Shown here: positions 53,892 to 61,559 of the stretch, one piece after another
Position numbering within the stretch: the stretch's first letter is position 1
Layout: each line of letters starts with the position of its first letter
From: Bog-756 sp963841885
GTDB lineage: Bacteria; Actinomycetota; Acidimicrobiia; Acidimicrobiales; RAAP-2
Reading direction: 5' to 3'
DNA: 64,000 bases
Assembly (NCBI GenBank): GCA_963841885.1
Contig: CAWJEK010000020.1
Span: forward strand, 62,001-126,000
Notes under the pieces: model-generated
Seen by the model: the letters and a program-made list of their open reading frames with translations, nothing else
Database searches by the model: none
Told to the model about the DNA's origin: nothing
Made by a program: the position numbers and the translations under genes

Positions 53892-56800
53892 GTGTCGCTC
53901 ACGGCGGGCGATGGGCATCGAAAGGCGGCGGCGACAATGGCGGAAGAGCTCGAGCGCGAGGTCGCGCGCGTCGAATTCAGCGAACGGCGGTCCACCAGCG
54001 GAGCGCCATTCTGGTTCAGAAGGGCGGGCGTGCCTCGGCAGTCAACGCGGCCGGCACCCCGGGCCAGGCGGGCATTGCTTGCGATCGTCGCCGGCACCGT
54101 CCTCTTGTGCTCTCTCTTCTCCGGCATTGCGGTCTCCATCATGGGATCGACCGAAGCCGCAGCCGCAGCGGCCACAACCCCATGGGGCCCGGCCCAGGTG
54201 ATCCCAACCGTCAGTTCCGTTTTGGAGATGACGTCCGTCAGTTGCACGGACGCGAGCGACTGCACGGGTGTCGGGGAGAACGAGTCTGGTCAACCCATTG
54301 CCGTGACGGAAACAGACGGAGTATGGGCAGCCCCCACAAACTTCACGAATCAAGACCCATCCGATTTCAGCGCCGTCAGTTGTACGGCGCCGGGGACATG
54401 CACTGCGGTCGGCAATGAACCCGTGGGCTCCGGGACCGAACCCATCGTTGCCACCGAGACTGCAGGAACCTGGAGTGCTGCGAGCTACCTGAGTATCGGC
54501 GGCACGAACAACCAGCTCCTTTCGGTCAGCTGTACGAGCGCCGGCAACTGCGCAGCGGTCGGTGAGAGTACAGGCAATATCCTCATTGAGGACCAAACGA
54601 ACGGGGCCTGGGACAATCCGCTCGTGCAGGCAGCTGGAATTCTTACTTCAGTCACCTGCACCGGCGTCACCACCTGTGTCGCAGTCGGCTATATCGACGC
54701 AGGGGCGAGTCCCTCCGTGTACGAGGACGAGTCCTCCGCAGGGTGGTCCTCCCCTGTCGCCCTGACGGGGGTTCCCTCGAATCTCAGCGCAATATCGTGC
54801 ACCAGCACGGGGAATTGCACCGCAATCGGCTACGACAACGGGGGGACTCCACTGTCGGTGACGGAGAGCGGGGGCAGCTGGGGCAGTGTTGCCGACTTCT
54901 CGGGCGCGCCCGTGGACGAATACGTGTACGGGTTGAGCTGCCCCAGCGCCGGGAACTGCATAGCGGTTGGCAACAGTTCGTCGGGGGAACCTCTGTATTT
55001 CCAAGAGGCTGCCGGGCAGTGGGGAGCGGCAAGGACTGCCACCGGGTTCACTTTCGGCGGGACCTTGCCATCGATCAGCTGCACACAGACGGGAGTCTGT
55101 ACGTCGATCGGGTACGACAACGACCACCATCCGGTCGTCGACTCGTCGGCAGACATCACGGGAATCTCCTTCGGTGGATCGGTCGCGTCGCCGACGGTCA
55201 CCATTACCGGATCCGGATTCGGCACCGAGGCAGACCTCGGTACGGCGCAAAAACCCTGTGGCCCCGCTTCTACGGGGAGTGACTTCGGTGGAAACCTGAC
55301 GGTCGACGACACGACCGCCGGCTGGAACGCCGGTGCCAGTGGTTCCGGCTGCAGCTATGCCGGACTGAAGATCTCGTCGTACTCGGCCAACCAGGTCGTG
55401 CTCACCTTCGGATCGAACTATCCGACCTACGGTTCGCTGGTGGCCGGGAATTCGATCACGGTGTCCCTCCTCGGAACGTCGTACACGCTGCCCGTCGCCT
55501 ATGTAACCGTTTCGGGAGTGTCGTTCTCGGGGACGGGTGCGGGGTCCACGGTGACCGTGACCGGATCCGGATTCGGCAGTATGAGCGACCTCGGTACACC
55601 GATGAGCCCGTGCGGGAGTTCCACCGGCAACGACTTCGGAGGAAATCTCACATTCACGGACTCGACGAGATCGTGGGCTGCAGGAGATGACGCCTCGCCA
55701 GCGTGCGACCAGATAGGGCTTGTGGTCTCGTCGTACTCGTCCACGCAGATTGCGTTCGCCTTCGGCTCCAACTATTCCGTCTACGGCAACCTTCTCGCAG
55801 GCGACAGTTTCACACTCGGACTCCTCGGGACTGTGTTCATGGGGACTGTTGGCTACCCTCCGGCGATCACGTCGGCATCCTCGTGGTCAATCACCGCGGC
55901 GTCACCGGCGACCTTTTCCGTGACCACCACCGGCTATCCGGCACCGACTGTCACGGAGACGGGGGCGCTCCCACCCGGAATCGGCCTGGCCCTCGACACC
56001 CTCGTCGGCACCCCGACGGCTGCAGGCGACTACCAGATCACCCTGATCGCTAGCAACGGCGTCGGGGCGCCGGCAACCCAGTCATTCGACATCATGGTCA
56101 ACTACGCGACGCCGTCACTCCCCGTGGTCTCGAACCTTCCGAGTGCGCCAACCTACGGAGACAGTTTCGTGGCGAACGTCGCCACCACGGGCGACGGGGC
56201 GGTCTCGGTGACCACGGACACGCCATACGTCTGTTCGGTCTCAGATCTCACGGTGTCGTTCGTCGGTGTCGGCGGGTGCACGTTGACCGCCCACGTCGCC
56301 AGCGGAGCGGAATACAACGGTGACGACGGGCAGCCGCAGAATGTGACGGTCGGGCAGGCCATGGCTTCGTCGCCATCCGTCACGGACATCCCGGCCGCGG
56401 CGTTCCTCGGCGGTTCCTTCGACGCCTCGGTGTCCACCACAGGCGACGGGCCCACCGGGGTCACATCTTCAACACCGGCGGTCTGCACGACGTCGGGCGA
56501 CATTGTCTCCTACGTCGGCGTGGGGACTTGTACCCTGAATGCCCACGTCGGGGACGGCACGGACTACCTGGGGTCGGACGGAGCACCGCAGAGCTTCGAC
56601 GTGCTCGGGCTGACTGTTACCACGGTGCTCCCCGACGGCACGCGTGGGGTCGCCTATGGCCCAGTCACCCTGCAGGCGAGCGGGATCTCAGCGAGCGCCG
56701 GGTCGTATGTGACCACGCTCAAGTGGAAGAAGGTCGCGCTGCCAAAAGGATTGAAGCTGACCTCGGCGGGCGTCCTCTCCGGGACGCCGAGCCTGACCAA

Positions 56801-56924
56801 GTTGGTTTCGGGGTCCAATCCCATCACGGTGAAGGTGACCGAGACTGTGACCACTCTCAATGGCACCAAGAAGATCAAGACGACGACGACGGTCGAGGCG
56901 ACCGTTGCCCTGAACCTGACCTGA
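53892..56924 (+). CDS. giant surface protein: seven Cys-pair repeats, IPT-like repeats and Ig-like domains
   Basis: 1010 residues. A cytosolic N-terminus of about 60 residues leads to one membrane helix (ARRALLAIVAGTVLLCSLFS) ending near AEAAAAAA. Residues about 105-420 hold seven repeats centred on SCxxxxxCxAVG (SVSCTDASDCTGVG, AVSCTAPGTCTAVG, SVSCTSAGNCAAVG, and so on), likely a seven-bladed propeller with one disulfide per blade. Next come two copies of VTxTGSGFGxxxDLGTxxxPCG, a He_PIG-like domain (GALPPGIGLALDTLVGTP), two TGDG...VGVGxCTLxAHV repeats and a final He_PIG-like unit (LPKGLKLTSAGVLSGTP). No wall-sorting signal. The start is supported by a TACCGT hexamer 6 nt upstream; ATG 53937 is an alternative. 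Codon use is visibly less GC-rich than in the housekeeping genes. Confidence 0.82.
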   Translation: MSLTAGDGHRKAAATMAEELEREVARVEFSERRSTSGAPFWFRRAGVPRQSTRPAPRARRALLAIVAGTVLLCSLFSGIAVSIMGSTEAAAAAATTPWGPAQVIPTVSSVLEMTSVSCTDASDCTGVGENESGQPIAVTETDGVWAAPTNFTNQDPSDFSAVSCTAPGTCTAVGNEPVGSGTEPIVATETAGTWSAASYLSIGGTNNQLLSVSCTSAGNCAAVGESTGNILIEDQTNGAWDNPLVQAAGILTSVTCTGVTTCVAVGYIDAGASPSVYEDESSAGWSSPVALTGVPSNLSAISCTSTGNCTAIGYDNGGTPLSVTESGGSWGSVADFSGAPVDEYVYGLSCPSAGNCIAVGNSSSGEPLYFQEAAGQWGAARTATGFTFGGTLPSISCTQTGVCTSIGYDNDHHPVVDSSADITGISFGGSVASPTVTITGSGFGTEADLGTAQKPCGPASTGSDFGGNLTVDDTTAGWNAGASGSGCSYAGLKISSYSANQVVLTFGSNYPTYGSLVAGNSITVSLLGTSYTLPVAYVTVSGVSFSGTGAGSTVTVTGSGFGSMSDLGTPMSPCGSSTGNDFGGNLTFTDSTRSWAAGDDASPACDQIGLVVSSYSSTQIAFAFGSNYSVYGNLLAGDSFTLGLLGTVFMGTVGYPPAITSASSWSITAASPATFSVTTTGYPAPTVTETGALPPGIGLALDTLVGTPTAAGDYQITLIASNGVGAPATQSFDIMVNYATPSLPVVSNLPSAPTYGDSFVANVATTGDGAVSVTTDTPYVCSVSDLTVSFVGVGGCTLTAHVASGAEYNGDDGQPQNVTVGQAMASSPSVTDIPAAAFLGGSFDASVSTTGDGPTGVTSSTPAVCTTSGDIVSYVGVGTCTLNAHVGDGTDYLGSDGAPQSFDVLGLTVTTVLPDGTRGVAYGPVTLQASGISASAGSYVTTLKWKKVALPKGLKLTSAGVLSGTPSLTKLVSGSNPITVKVTETVTTLNGTKKIKTTTTVEATVALNLT

Positions 56925-56930
56925 TCGGAC

Positions 56931-56982
56931 CACCCGACGGAACCTCGACGGGCACTCATATCCACCAAGGTTCCGTCGGGTG
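56931..56982. terminator. 15-base-pair inverted repeat after the propeller protein
   Basis: Perfect arms CACCCGACGGAACCT (56931-56945) and AGGTTCCGTCGGGTG (56968-56982) with a 22 nt loop, 6 bases after the stop codon. There is no T-run. Most likely a transcription terminator; its symmetry would let it work both ways. Confidence 0.6.
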
Positions 56983-57211
56983 TGCGCTCCGGCATCTCGC
57001 TGATATCCACATTCCCCCGAGTGGCTGGTTGAGCCCTCGTGGCAGACGCCGCAGCTCGGTCGATGGGTGCGATGACGATCTGAAGGAGCTCGGTCGACGT
57101 ACTGCGTCGGAGATCATTGAGAAGGCTGATGGGACCGCTCGCTGACGAGGGCCTCCTCAGGTCGGCCGACCCTGGTGACCCGGGCCCGGCGACGCCAGAT
57201 CCTCCATCAAA

Positions 57212-57217
57212 TACAGT
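57212..57217 (+). promoter_or_regulatory. -10 hexamer TACAGT of the GNAT gene
   Basis: TACAGT lies 6 nt before the GTG. No ribosome-binding site, fitting leaderless expression. The preceding 230 bases after the inverted repeat hold nothing else I recognise. Confidence 0.45.
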
Positions 57218-57223
57218 GACGCC

Positions 57224-57820
57224 GTGGCGACGGTTCGACTGGCGGTACCCAGCGATGTGCCCCAGATGGCGCATGTCCAGATGCGGGCCTTCGAGGACGA
57301 CCCGCTGATTACCTGGATGCTCCCGCCCGACGACTTCTGCCGGCGGGCGACGCTCTTGTTCGACTGCATGATTCGTGCATCGATGATTCACGGGAGCACC
57401 TACACGACCGATGACGGTGTGTGCACCGCCGTGTGGGCGCCGCCGGACGCTTGGGCATTCTCCGAGGAGCAGATGGGGATGATGGCGGAGCCTTTCGCAG
57501 AAGCGGCAGGTGAAAGGGTCGACCGTGCCTTGAGCTTCTTCGTCGAGATGGCAGCGGTGCACCCATCGGAGCCCCACTGGTACCTCGAAGGGCTGGGCAC
57601 CCACCCCGACTGGCAGAGGCGTGGGATCGCATCGGCGGTCCTGGCCCCGGTCTTGGAACTCTGCGACGCCGACGGAATTCCCGCCTACCTCGAGACGCAG
57701 AAGGAGAGCAACGCCCCGTTCTACCGTCGGCACGGATTCGAGGTCATCGGCACGAAGCAGGTCGGCGGCGGGGCCCCGAACATCTGGCTGATGTGGCGGG
57801 ACAGTCGGTCGGCCGGGTAG
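57224..57820 (+). CDS. GNAT-family N-acetyltransferase
   Basis: 198 residues. Acetyl-CoA-dependent transferase fold: ATVRLAVPSDVPQMAHVQMRAF is the usual opening. The acetyl-CoA loop is HPDWQRRGIASAVLAPVLEL (QRRGIA = Q/RxxGxG/A), and ETQKESNAPFYRRHGFEVIG is the C-terminal motif. The central region (TAVWAPPDAWAFSEEQMGMM) resembles a group of actinobacterial GNATs of unknown substrate. The gene stands alone; resistance or small-molecule detoxification is possible but not shown. Confidence 0.88.
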   Translation: MATVRLAVPSDVPQMAHVQMRAFEDDPLITWMLPPDDFCRRATLLFDCMIRASMIHGSTYTTDDGVCTAVWAPPDAWAFSEEQMGMMAEPFAEAAGERVDRALSFFVEMAAVHPSEPHWYLEGLGTHPDWQRRGIASAVLAPVLELCDADGIPAYLETQKESNAPFYRRHGFEVIGTKQVGGGAPNIWLMWRDSRSAG

Positions 57821-58021
57821 CCACCCCACTCGCGGCGATCGGGGGTGATCGACCCCAAGAAACCACACCCGTTCTCCCTGCCCGAAGTCGACCCGGCTCC
57901 CACGAGCCTTGCAGGCACTTCGCGATGACACAAGGGGAGAGTGTCCAATCGACCGCGGCGTTCGGCGCCACCTCAGTCTTGTCCTGAGCGGGCCGTGCCC
58001 TGAACAGACGCCGATACCTAC

Positions 58022-58052
58022 TTGACCTTCACCTCGGGGCAAGGCACACAGT
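58022..58052 (+). promoter_or_regulatory. MerR-type promoter/operator with 19 nt spacer
   Basis: TTGACC (58022-58027), a 19 nt spacer, and CACAGT (58047-58052) form a stretched promoter of the kind MerR-family proteins activate. CCTT (58026-58029) and AAGG (58041-58044) are a dyad lying mostly within the spacer, as in CueR/MerR operators. The MerR ATG follows 6 nt after the -10. Confidence 0.6.
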
Positions 58053-58058
58053 GTCGGA

Positions 58059-58937
58059 ATGAGGATGTTCAGTATCGGACAGTTCGCCCGGCTGTGCCGG
58101 TTGTCCCCTAAGGCCCTGCGTCTGTATGACGAGTTGGGCATCCTGCCGCCCGCCCGGGTCGACGCAGACACCGGCTATCGCTGGTACGAATCCGACCAGA
58201 TCGAGGTGGCCCGTCGGGTGGCGATGATGCGTCAGGTGGGACTGCCTCTCGAGCTGGTCCGCCAGGTTCTGTCCGCCGACGCCCTCGACGCGGCGGCATT
58301 GGTCCAAAGCTATTGGCGGCAAGCCGACGCTGAGCACCACCACCGTGCGGCTCTCGTCCGCCTCCTGGTCGAGCGCCTGGAGGGAATGAGACCGGTCATG
58401 TACGAAGTGACGAGACGCTGGATGCCAGAACGCCCTGTGCTCTGCATGGAGTGCAACGTGACGAGCCAGCAGCAGGTCGTGGAGCTCGGCAAACAGTTTC
58501 TCGGGTACTTCCGCGACCGACCCACACCTCTCCTGCCGGGGCGGCAGGGTGCCCCATTCCTGGTGTACCACGGCGAAGTCAGTGGTGACAGCGACGGACC
58601 CGTCGAGTTCTGCCGCCCCATTTCCCACGACGACTCGGAGACGGTTGCCAGTCGATATCCGGAACTGCGATTGCGCTCCGAGGCGGCCCACGAGGAGGCG
58701 GTCGTCCACCTGGGAACCGACCCCCAGGACGGGTCTCCGTGGGAGGTGGTCTTCGAGTCGCTCTACGCGTGGACTTCCGGGCACAGCCGAGAGCCGAGTG
58801 ACCTTGGAGTGCGTCTCACCTATCTTGTCGTGCCTCCCCGGAGCGCCGAGAGCGCTCCTGACGTCGACGTCGCCGTCCCCCTGGTCGCAGCGGGAGAACC
58901 AGGGAGTGTCGCAGGGGGGGAACCAGGGAGTCGGTAG
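58059..58937 (+). CDS. MerR-family regulator with BmrR/GyrI-like effector domain
   Basis: 292 residues. The N-terminal MerR domain is MRMFSIGQFARLCRLSPKAL and RLYDELGILPPARVDADTGY, then RWYESDQIEVARRVAMMRQV; a coiled-coil linker leads to a C-terminal effector-binding domain (about 120-275; MYEVTRRWMPERPVLCM, VEFCRPISHDD) of the BmrR/GyrI type that binds drugs or other lipophilic cations. Two 12-base direct repeats (58896-58907 and 58920-58931) encode the GEPGS duplication at the C-terminus. The promoter suggests autoactivation. No transporter target is adjacent, so its regulon lies elsewhere or is itself only. Confidence 0.87.
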   Translation: MRMFSIGQFARLCRLSPKALRLYDELGILPPARVDADTGYRWYESDQIEVARRVAMMRQVGLPLELVRQVLSADALDAAALVQSYWRQADAEHHHRAALVRLLVERLEGMRPVMYEVTRRWMPERPVLCMECNVTSQQQVVELGKQFLGYFRDRPTPLLPGRQGAPFLVYHGEVSGDSDGPVEFCRPISHDDSETVASRYPELRLRSEAAHEEAVVHLGTDPQDGSPWEVVFESLYAWTSGHSREPSDLGVRLTYLVVPPRSAESAPDVDVAVPLVAAGEPGSVAGGEPGSR

Positions 58938-59148
58938 TCCTCACATCGCTTTGCGACTGGCCGTGCCGGCAACCGGGTGTCCGGGGGAGGGCACCCGATG
59001 GCCCCTTCGGGTGATGAGGGCACGTGCCGGAGGGTGCCACTCTTCCGGCGTAAGGCCGCGAGGTAGATCCGGCGAGGCGAGCCGGACAGTCGTCGGCCCA
59101 AGCCTGCATGTCGTGTCCATTGCCCACAACATGGGCTCAGGTCATCTG

Positions 59149-59805
59149 TCACTGATCGAGGCGCCGACGGAGTTCGATGTACACCGCCGTACCCACGATG
59201 GCGTCCAGCTCATCGGCCATCGACTCGACCACCGGCCGATCACCGACGTAGGCCTGGGTGCCCTCGGTGCAGCACCACGCCATGGTGTCGCCCTCGTCAC
59301 CCCAATCGCGCCTCGTCCAACCCCGGAGTGTGGCGATTTCGGACCCGTCCTCCCCAGGTTCCCAGTCGACTTTGATCGGCAGCTGCCAGCAGACCGATGG
59401 CTTGGAGTCGATGGGTGATTCACCTGCATCAAGGGCCGCCAAGTGCAGAGCGCAGCCAGCTCCCCCGCTGAATCCGGGCCGATTGAGAAAGATGCAGGCC
59501 CCGTCGACCACACGGGTGCTGCTGCGGGTGGCATCGCCGAAGACACCAACTTCGGCTGCCGTCCCGTGGTACTCGAAGCGAGAAGGATCCAGTGTGTCCG
59601 CCAGCGCGCTGATCAGGCGCGCCTCGTCCTCTCCATCGAGCTCGGCACCCACCGAGCAGCATCCTTGGCCGAGCTCAGCTGCCGGGTGAGGCAGGATCCC
59701 CTGGCATCCCCGACCCCAGATGCAAGTCCAGTTCGAAGTGAGGAACGACGTGTCGAACCGCCAGGTGGTGTTCCCATCTGAGATCTCGGTAACCGGAGGG
59801 TCCAT
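59149..59805 (-). CDS. cysteine-rich conserved-type hypothetical protein
   Basis: 218 residues. A cysteine cluster in the first third (SNWTCIWGRGCQGI and GQGCCSVGAEL) plus GAGCALHLAAL, VCWQLPI and MAWCCTEG later give about nine cysteines in a cytosolic-looking protein with no signal peptide, suggesting bound metal or an Fe-S cluster, as in YkgJ/DUF3109-like families. Function unknown. The start is ATG 59805, where a TACGCT hexamer lies 8 nt upstream; the longer in-frame start is in the promoter. Confidence 0.7.
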   Translation of the reverse strand: MDPPVTEISDGNTTWRFDTSFLTSNWTCIWGRGCQGILPHPAAELGQGCCSVGAELDGEDEARLISALADTLDPSRFEYHGTAAEVGVFGDATRSSTRVVDGACIFLNRPGFSGGAGCALHLAALDAGESPIDSKPSVCWQLPIKVDWEPGEDGSEIATLRGWTRRDWGDEGDTMAWCCTEGTQAYVGDRPVVESMADELDAIVGTAVYIELRRRLDQ

Positions 59806-59813
59806 CGACGAAC

Positions 59814-59819
59814 AGCGTA
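59814..59819 (-). promoter_or_regulatory. -10 hexamer TACGCT of the Cys-rich gene
   Basis: TACGCT, 8 nt, ATG on the minus strand, with no ribosome-binding site. Confidence 0.4.
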
Positions 59820-59896
59820 GGCACTTCGGGGATGAGCTGCGTCTGCTTGAGGCCACATCGGACAGCCCCAGGTGCCCAGGGGGCATGGTGACGTTC

Positions 59897-60829
59897 TCAG
59901 GGGATCAGGACGATGCGATCGAAGCTATGGAGAGCTTCGGTCCAGGTCCGTTCGACATCGGCGAGCGGCACCGCCCGGGGGCGCACATCGAAAGCGCCCC
60001 CGGTGACCGCGGCGGCAATGTTCGGGATCTCCTCGATGAAGTCAGGGCCGGGGACCGATCCGATCCCACTCCCCACTATCTGCAGCCGCGCCTGCCGGAG
60101 GGCGGCCGAGGGGATCGGGGCATCCGGTCCGGCGATCGAGCCGATCTGGATCCAGGTGAGGTTGCGACTGCGGTCGATCCGGGCGGTGAGCATGTCGATG
60201 ATCGCCTGGACGGCTGGCTTGCCCCACACGTAGTCGAGGACCACGTCGACCTCGGCGGCTGCGGCCAGCTGCTCGAAGGTGCAGGTCTCGTCGGCGCCCA
60301 GCGCTCCGAGGCTCTCCAGGCGAGTCTGGTCCCGTCCGGCGGCGATGACCTTGGAGGCGCCGAAGCGCTTCGCCACCTGGATGGCTATCCGACCGGCGTT
60401 GCCGGTCGCGCCGAGTACCAGAACGCTCTGGTTGCGACGGAAGTCGATCCGATGCCGGAGCGCCATCCACGACGACATCACCGGGTTCATCGCCGCTGCC
60501 ATGACCACCGGTTCTGTGTCGTCGGGAAGGATCACGCTGCGGTCCAGCTCGATGGTCGTCTGCTCGGCCATCGTCCCGAGCGTCGAGTCACCGAGAACGG
60601 TGTAGCGGATGCGCCCCTGTGGGTCGCGTACGACGGCGTCGATGCCGGGCACGAGGGGTAGTTCGCCGGTGCCGGTGTAGTGGGACCCGTCCGCCTGGGA
60701 CAGGACCCGGGGATGGAGTCCGGCGGCGAGCACGTCGACGACGACCTCGTCCTCGCTGCGTGCGACCGGGTCGGGGAACTCGAGATATCGGGGCGGTGCG
60801 TCGAATGCGGTGACGACGGCTGCTCTCAT
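59897..60829 (-). CDS. MDR-family (quinone oxidoreductase-like) NADPH-dependent oxidoreductase
   Basis: 310 residues. Medium-chain dehydrogenase fold without catalytic zinc ligands. The GroES-like N-terminal domain starts MRAAVVTAFDAPPRYLEFPD. The nucleotide-binding domain has VLVLGATGNAGRIAIQVAKR (AxxGxxG) followed by GASKVIAAGRDQTRLESL, where the Arg after the strand favours NADPH. GGAGG 8 nt before the ATG gives a normal ribosome-binding site. It is transcribed divergently from marR over a shared operator, so it is very probably induced by the MarR ligand and reduces quinones or reactive carbonyls. Confidence 0.88.
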   Translation of the reverse strand: MRAAVVTAFDAPPRYLEFPDPVARSEDEVVVDVLAAGLHPRVLSQADGSHYTGTGELPLVPGIDAVVRDPQGRIRYTVLGDSTLGTMAEQTTIELDRSVILPDDTEPVVMAAAMNPVMSSWMALRHRIDFRRNQSVLVLGATGNAGRIAIQVAKRFGASKVIAAGRDQTRLESLGALGADETCTFEQLAAAAEVDVVLDYVWGKPAVQAIIDMLTARIDRSRNLTWIQIGSIAGPDAPIPSAALRQARLQIVGSGIGSVPGPDFIEEIPNIAAAVTGGAFDVRPRAVPLADVERTWTEALHSFDRIVLIP

Positions 60830-60963
60830 GGCATGGACCTCCGATGGGTGGAACGGGGTGATGCGGAATCGTCAGCGGCGGACCGGCTCGCGAGGCTCCT
60901 GACGGGCCCACCGGTCACGGGAAGACAGATGACGCGGTGCGAGATGCGCGACCTCCACCCTAT

Positions 60964-61017
60964 TAGTTGGTAGTGCATATGAAGATAGTTGTGAATACCA
61001 ACTATGTCAACTAGGAT
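60964..61017. promoter_or_regulatory. face-to-face promoters with nested MarR operator
   Basis: Minus strand: TTGACA (61010-61005), 17 nt, TATCTT (60987-60982) for the oxidoreductase. Plus strand: TTGTGA (60989-60994), 17 nt, TAGGAT (61012-61017) for marR. Four half-sites TAGTTG/CAACTA lie at 60964, 60986, 60999 and 61008. The inner pair forms the 19 nt palindrome TAGTTGtgaatacCAACTA, covering the spacers of both promoters; the outer pair flanks it. Confidence 0.75.
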
Positions 61018-61024
61018 TCGTGGC

Positions 61025-61465
61025 GTGACCACTCCGAATTCCATGCCTCAGCCAGTGAGCGTCGGCGACCAGGAGCTGATTGACGCCCTGGCCCGAGCCT
61101 CGTTCGCGGTCATGGCCGTACTCAACAGGATCGGAGCCGAGCACGACCTGTCTCTCACCCAGCTTCGGGTGCTCGCCATCCTCCGCGACCGCCGGGCGAG
61201 GATGACGGACCTGGCCGACTACCTCGGGCTCGACAAGTCGACGATCACCGGATTGGTTGACCGCGCCGAGAAGCGGGGCCTACTCCGTCGGGCACCCAAT
61301 GCCGACGATGGCCGCGCGGTCGACGTCCTTCTCAGCGCCGAGGGCGTACGGCTCGCCGAAGTCGGTGCCGCGGAGATCGCCATGGCGCTCTCCCACATGA
61401 CCGCACGGCTGACAACGACCGAAACCCGGCGGCTCACTGCACTCCTCGAGCACGTCCTCGGATAG
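61025..61465 (+). CDS. MarR-family transcriptional regulator
   Basis: 146 residues. Winged-helix MarR domain: LTQLRVLAILRDRRARMTDL, then YLGLDKSTITGLVDRAEKRG (recognition helix) and the wing RRAPNADDGRAVDVLLSAEG, with N- and C-terminal dimerisation helices. The start is GTG 61025, because the TAGGAT -10 ends 7 nt upstream; the in-frame ATG at 61004 would lie before the transcription start, inside the operator. It probably represses itself and the divergent oxidoreductase. Confidence 0.9.
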   Translation: MTTPNSMPQPVSVGDQELIDALARASFAVMAVLNRIGAEHDLSLTQLRVLAILRDRRARMTDLADYLGLDKSTITGLVDRAEKRGLLRRAPNADDGRAVDVLLSAEGVRLAEVGAAEIAMALSHMTARLTTTETRRLTALLEHVLG

Positions 61466-61559
61466 GGAGTGGTCCGACAGCCCCCACGCGGGCTGACCAC
61501 TGAGGTCCGCTTGTGGGACGATGCCGTGGGACTCCGTGACGCAGTGGATGGACGAGACC

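Noticed and set aside
57843..57857. Small GGGGT/ACCCC hairpin after the GNAT gene
   Set aside because: Only a 5 bp stem with no T-run; too weak to call a terminator.
61004..61006. ATG as start of marR
   Set aside because: It lies inside the operator and upstream of the predicted transcription start; GTG 61025 is 7 nt after the -10.
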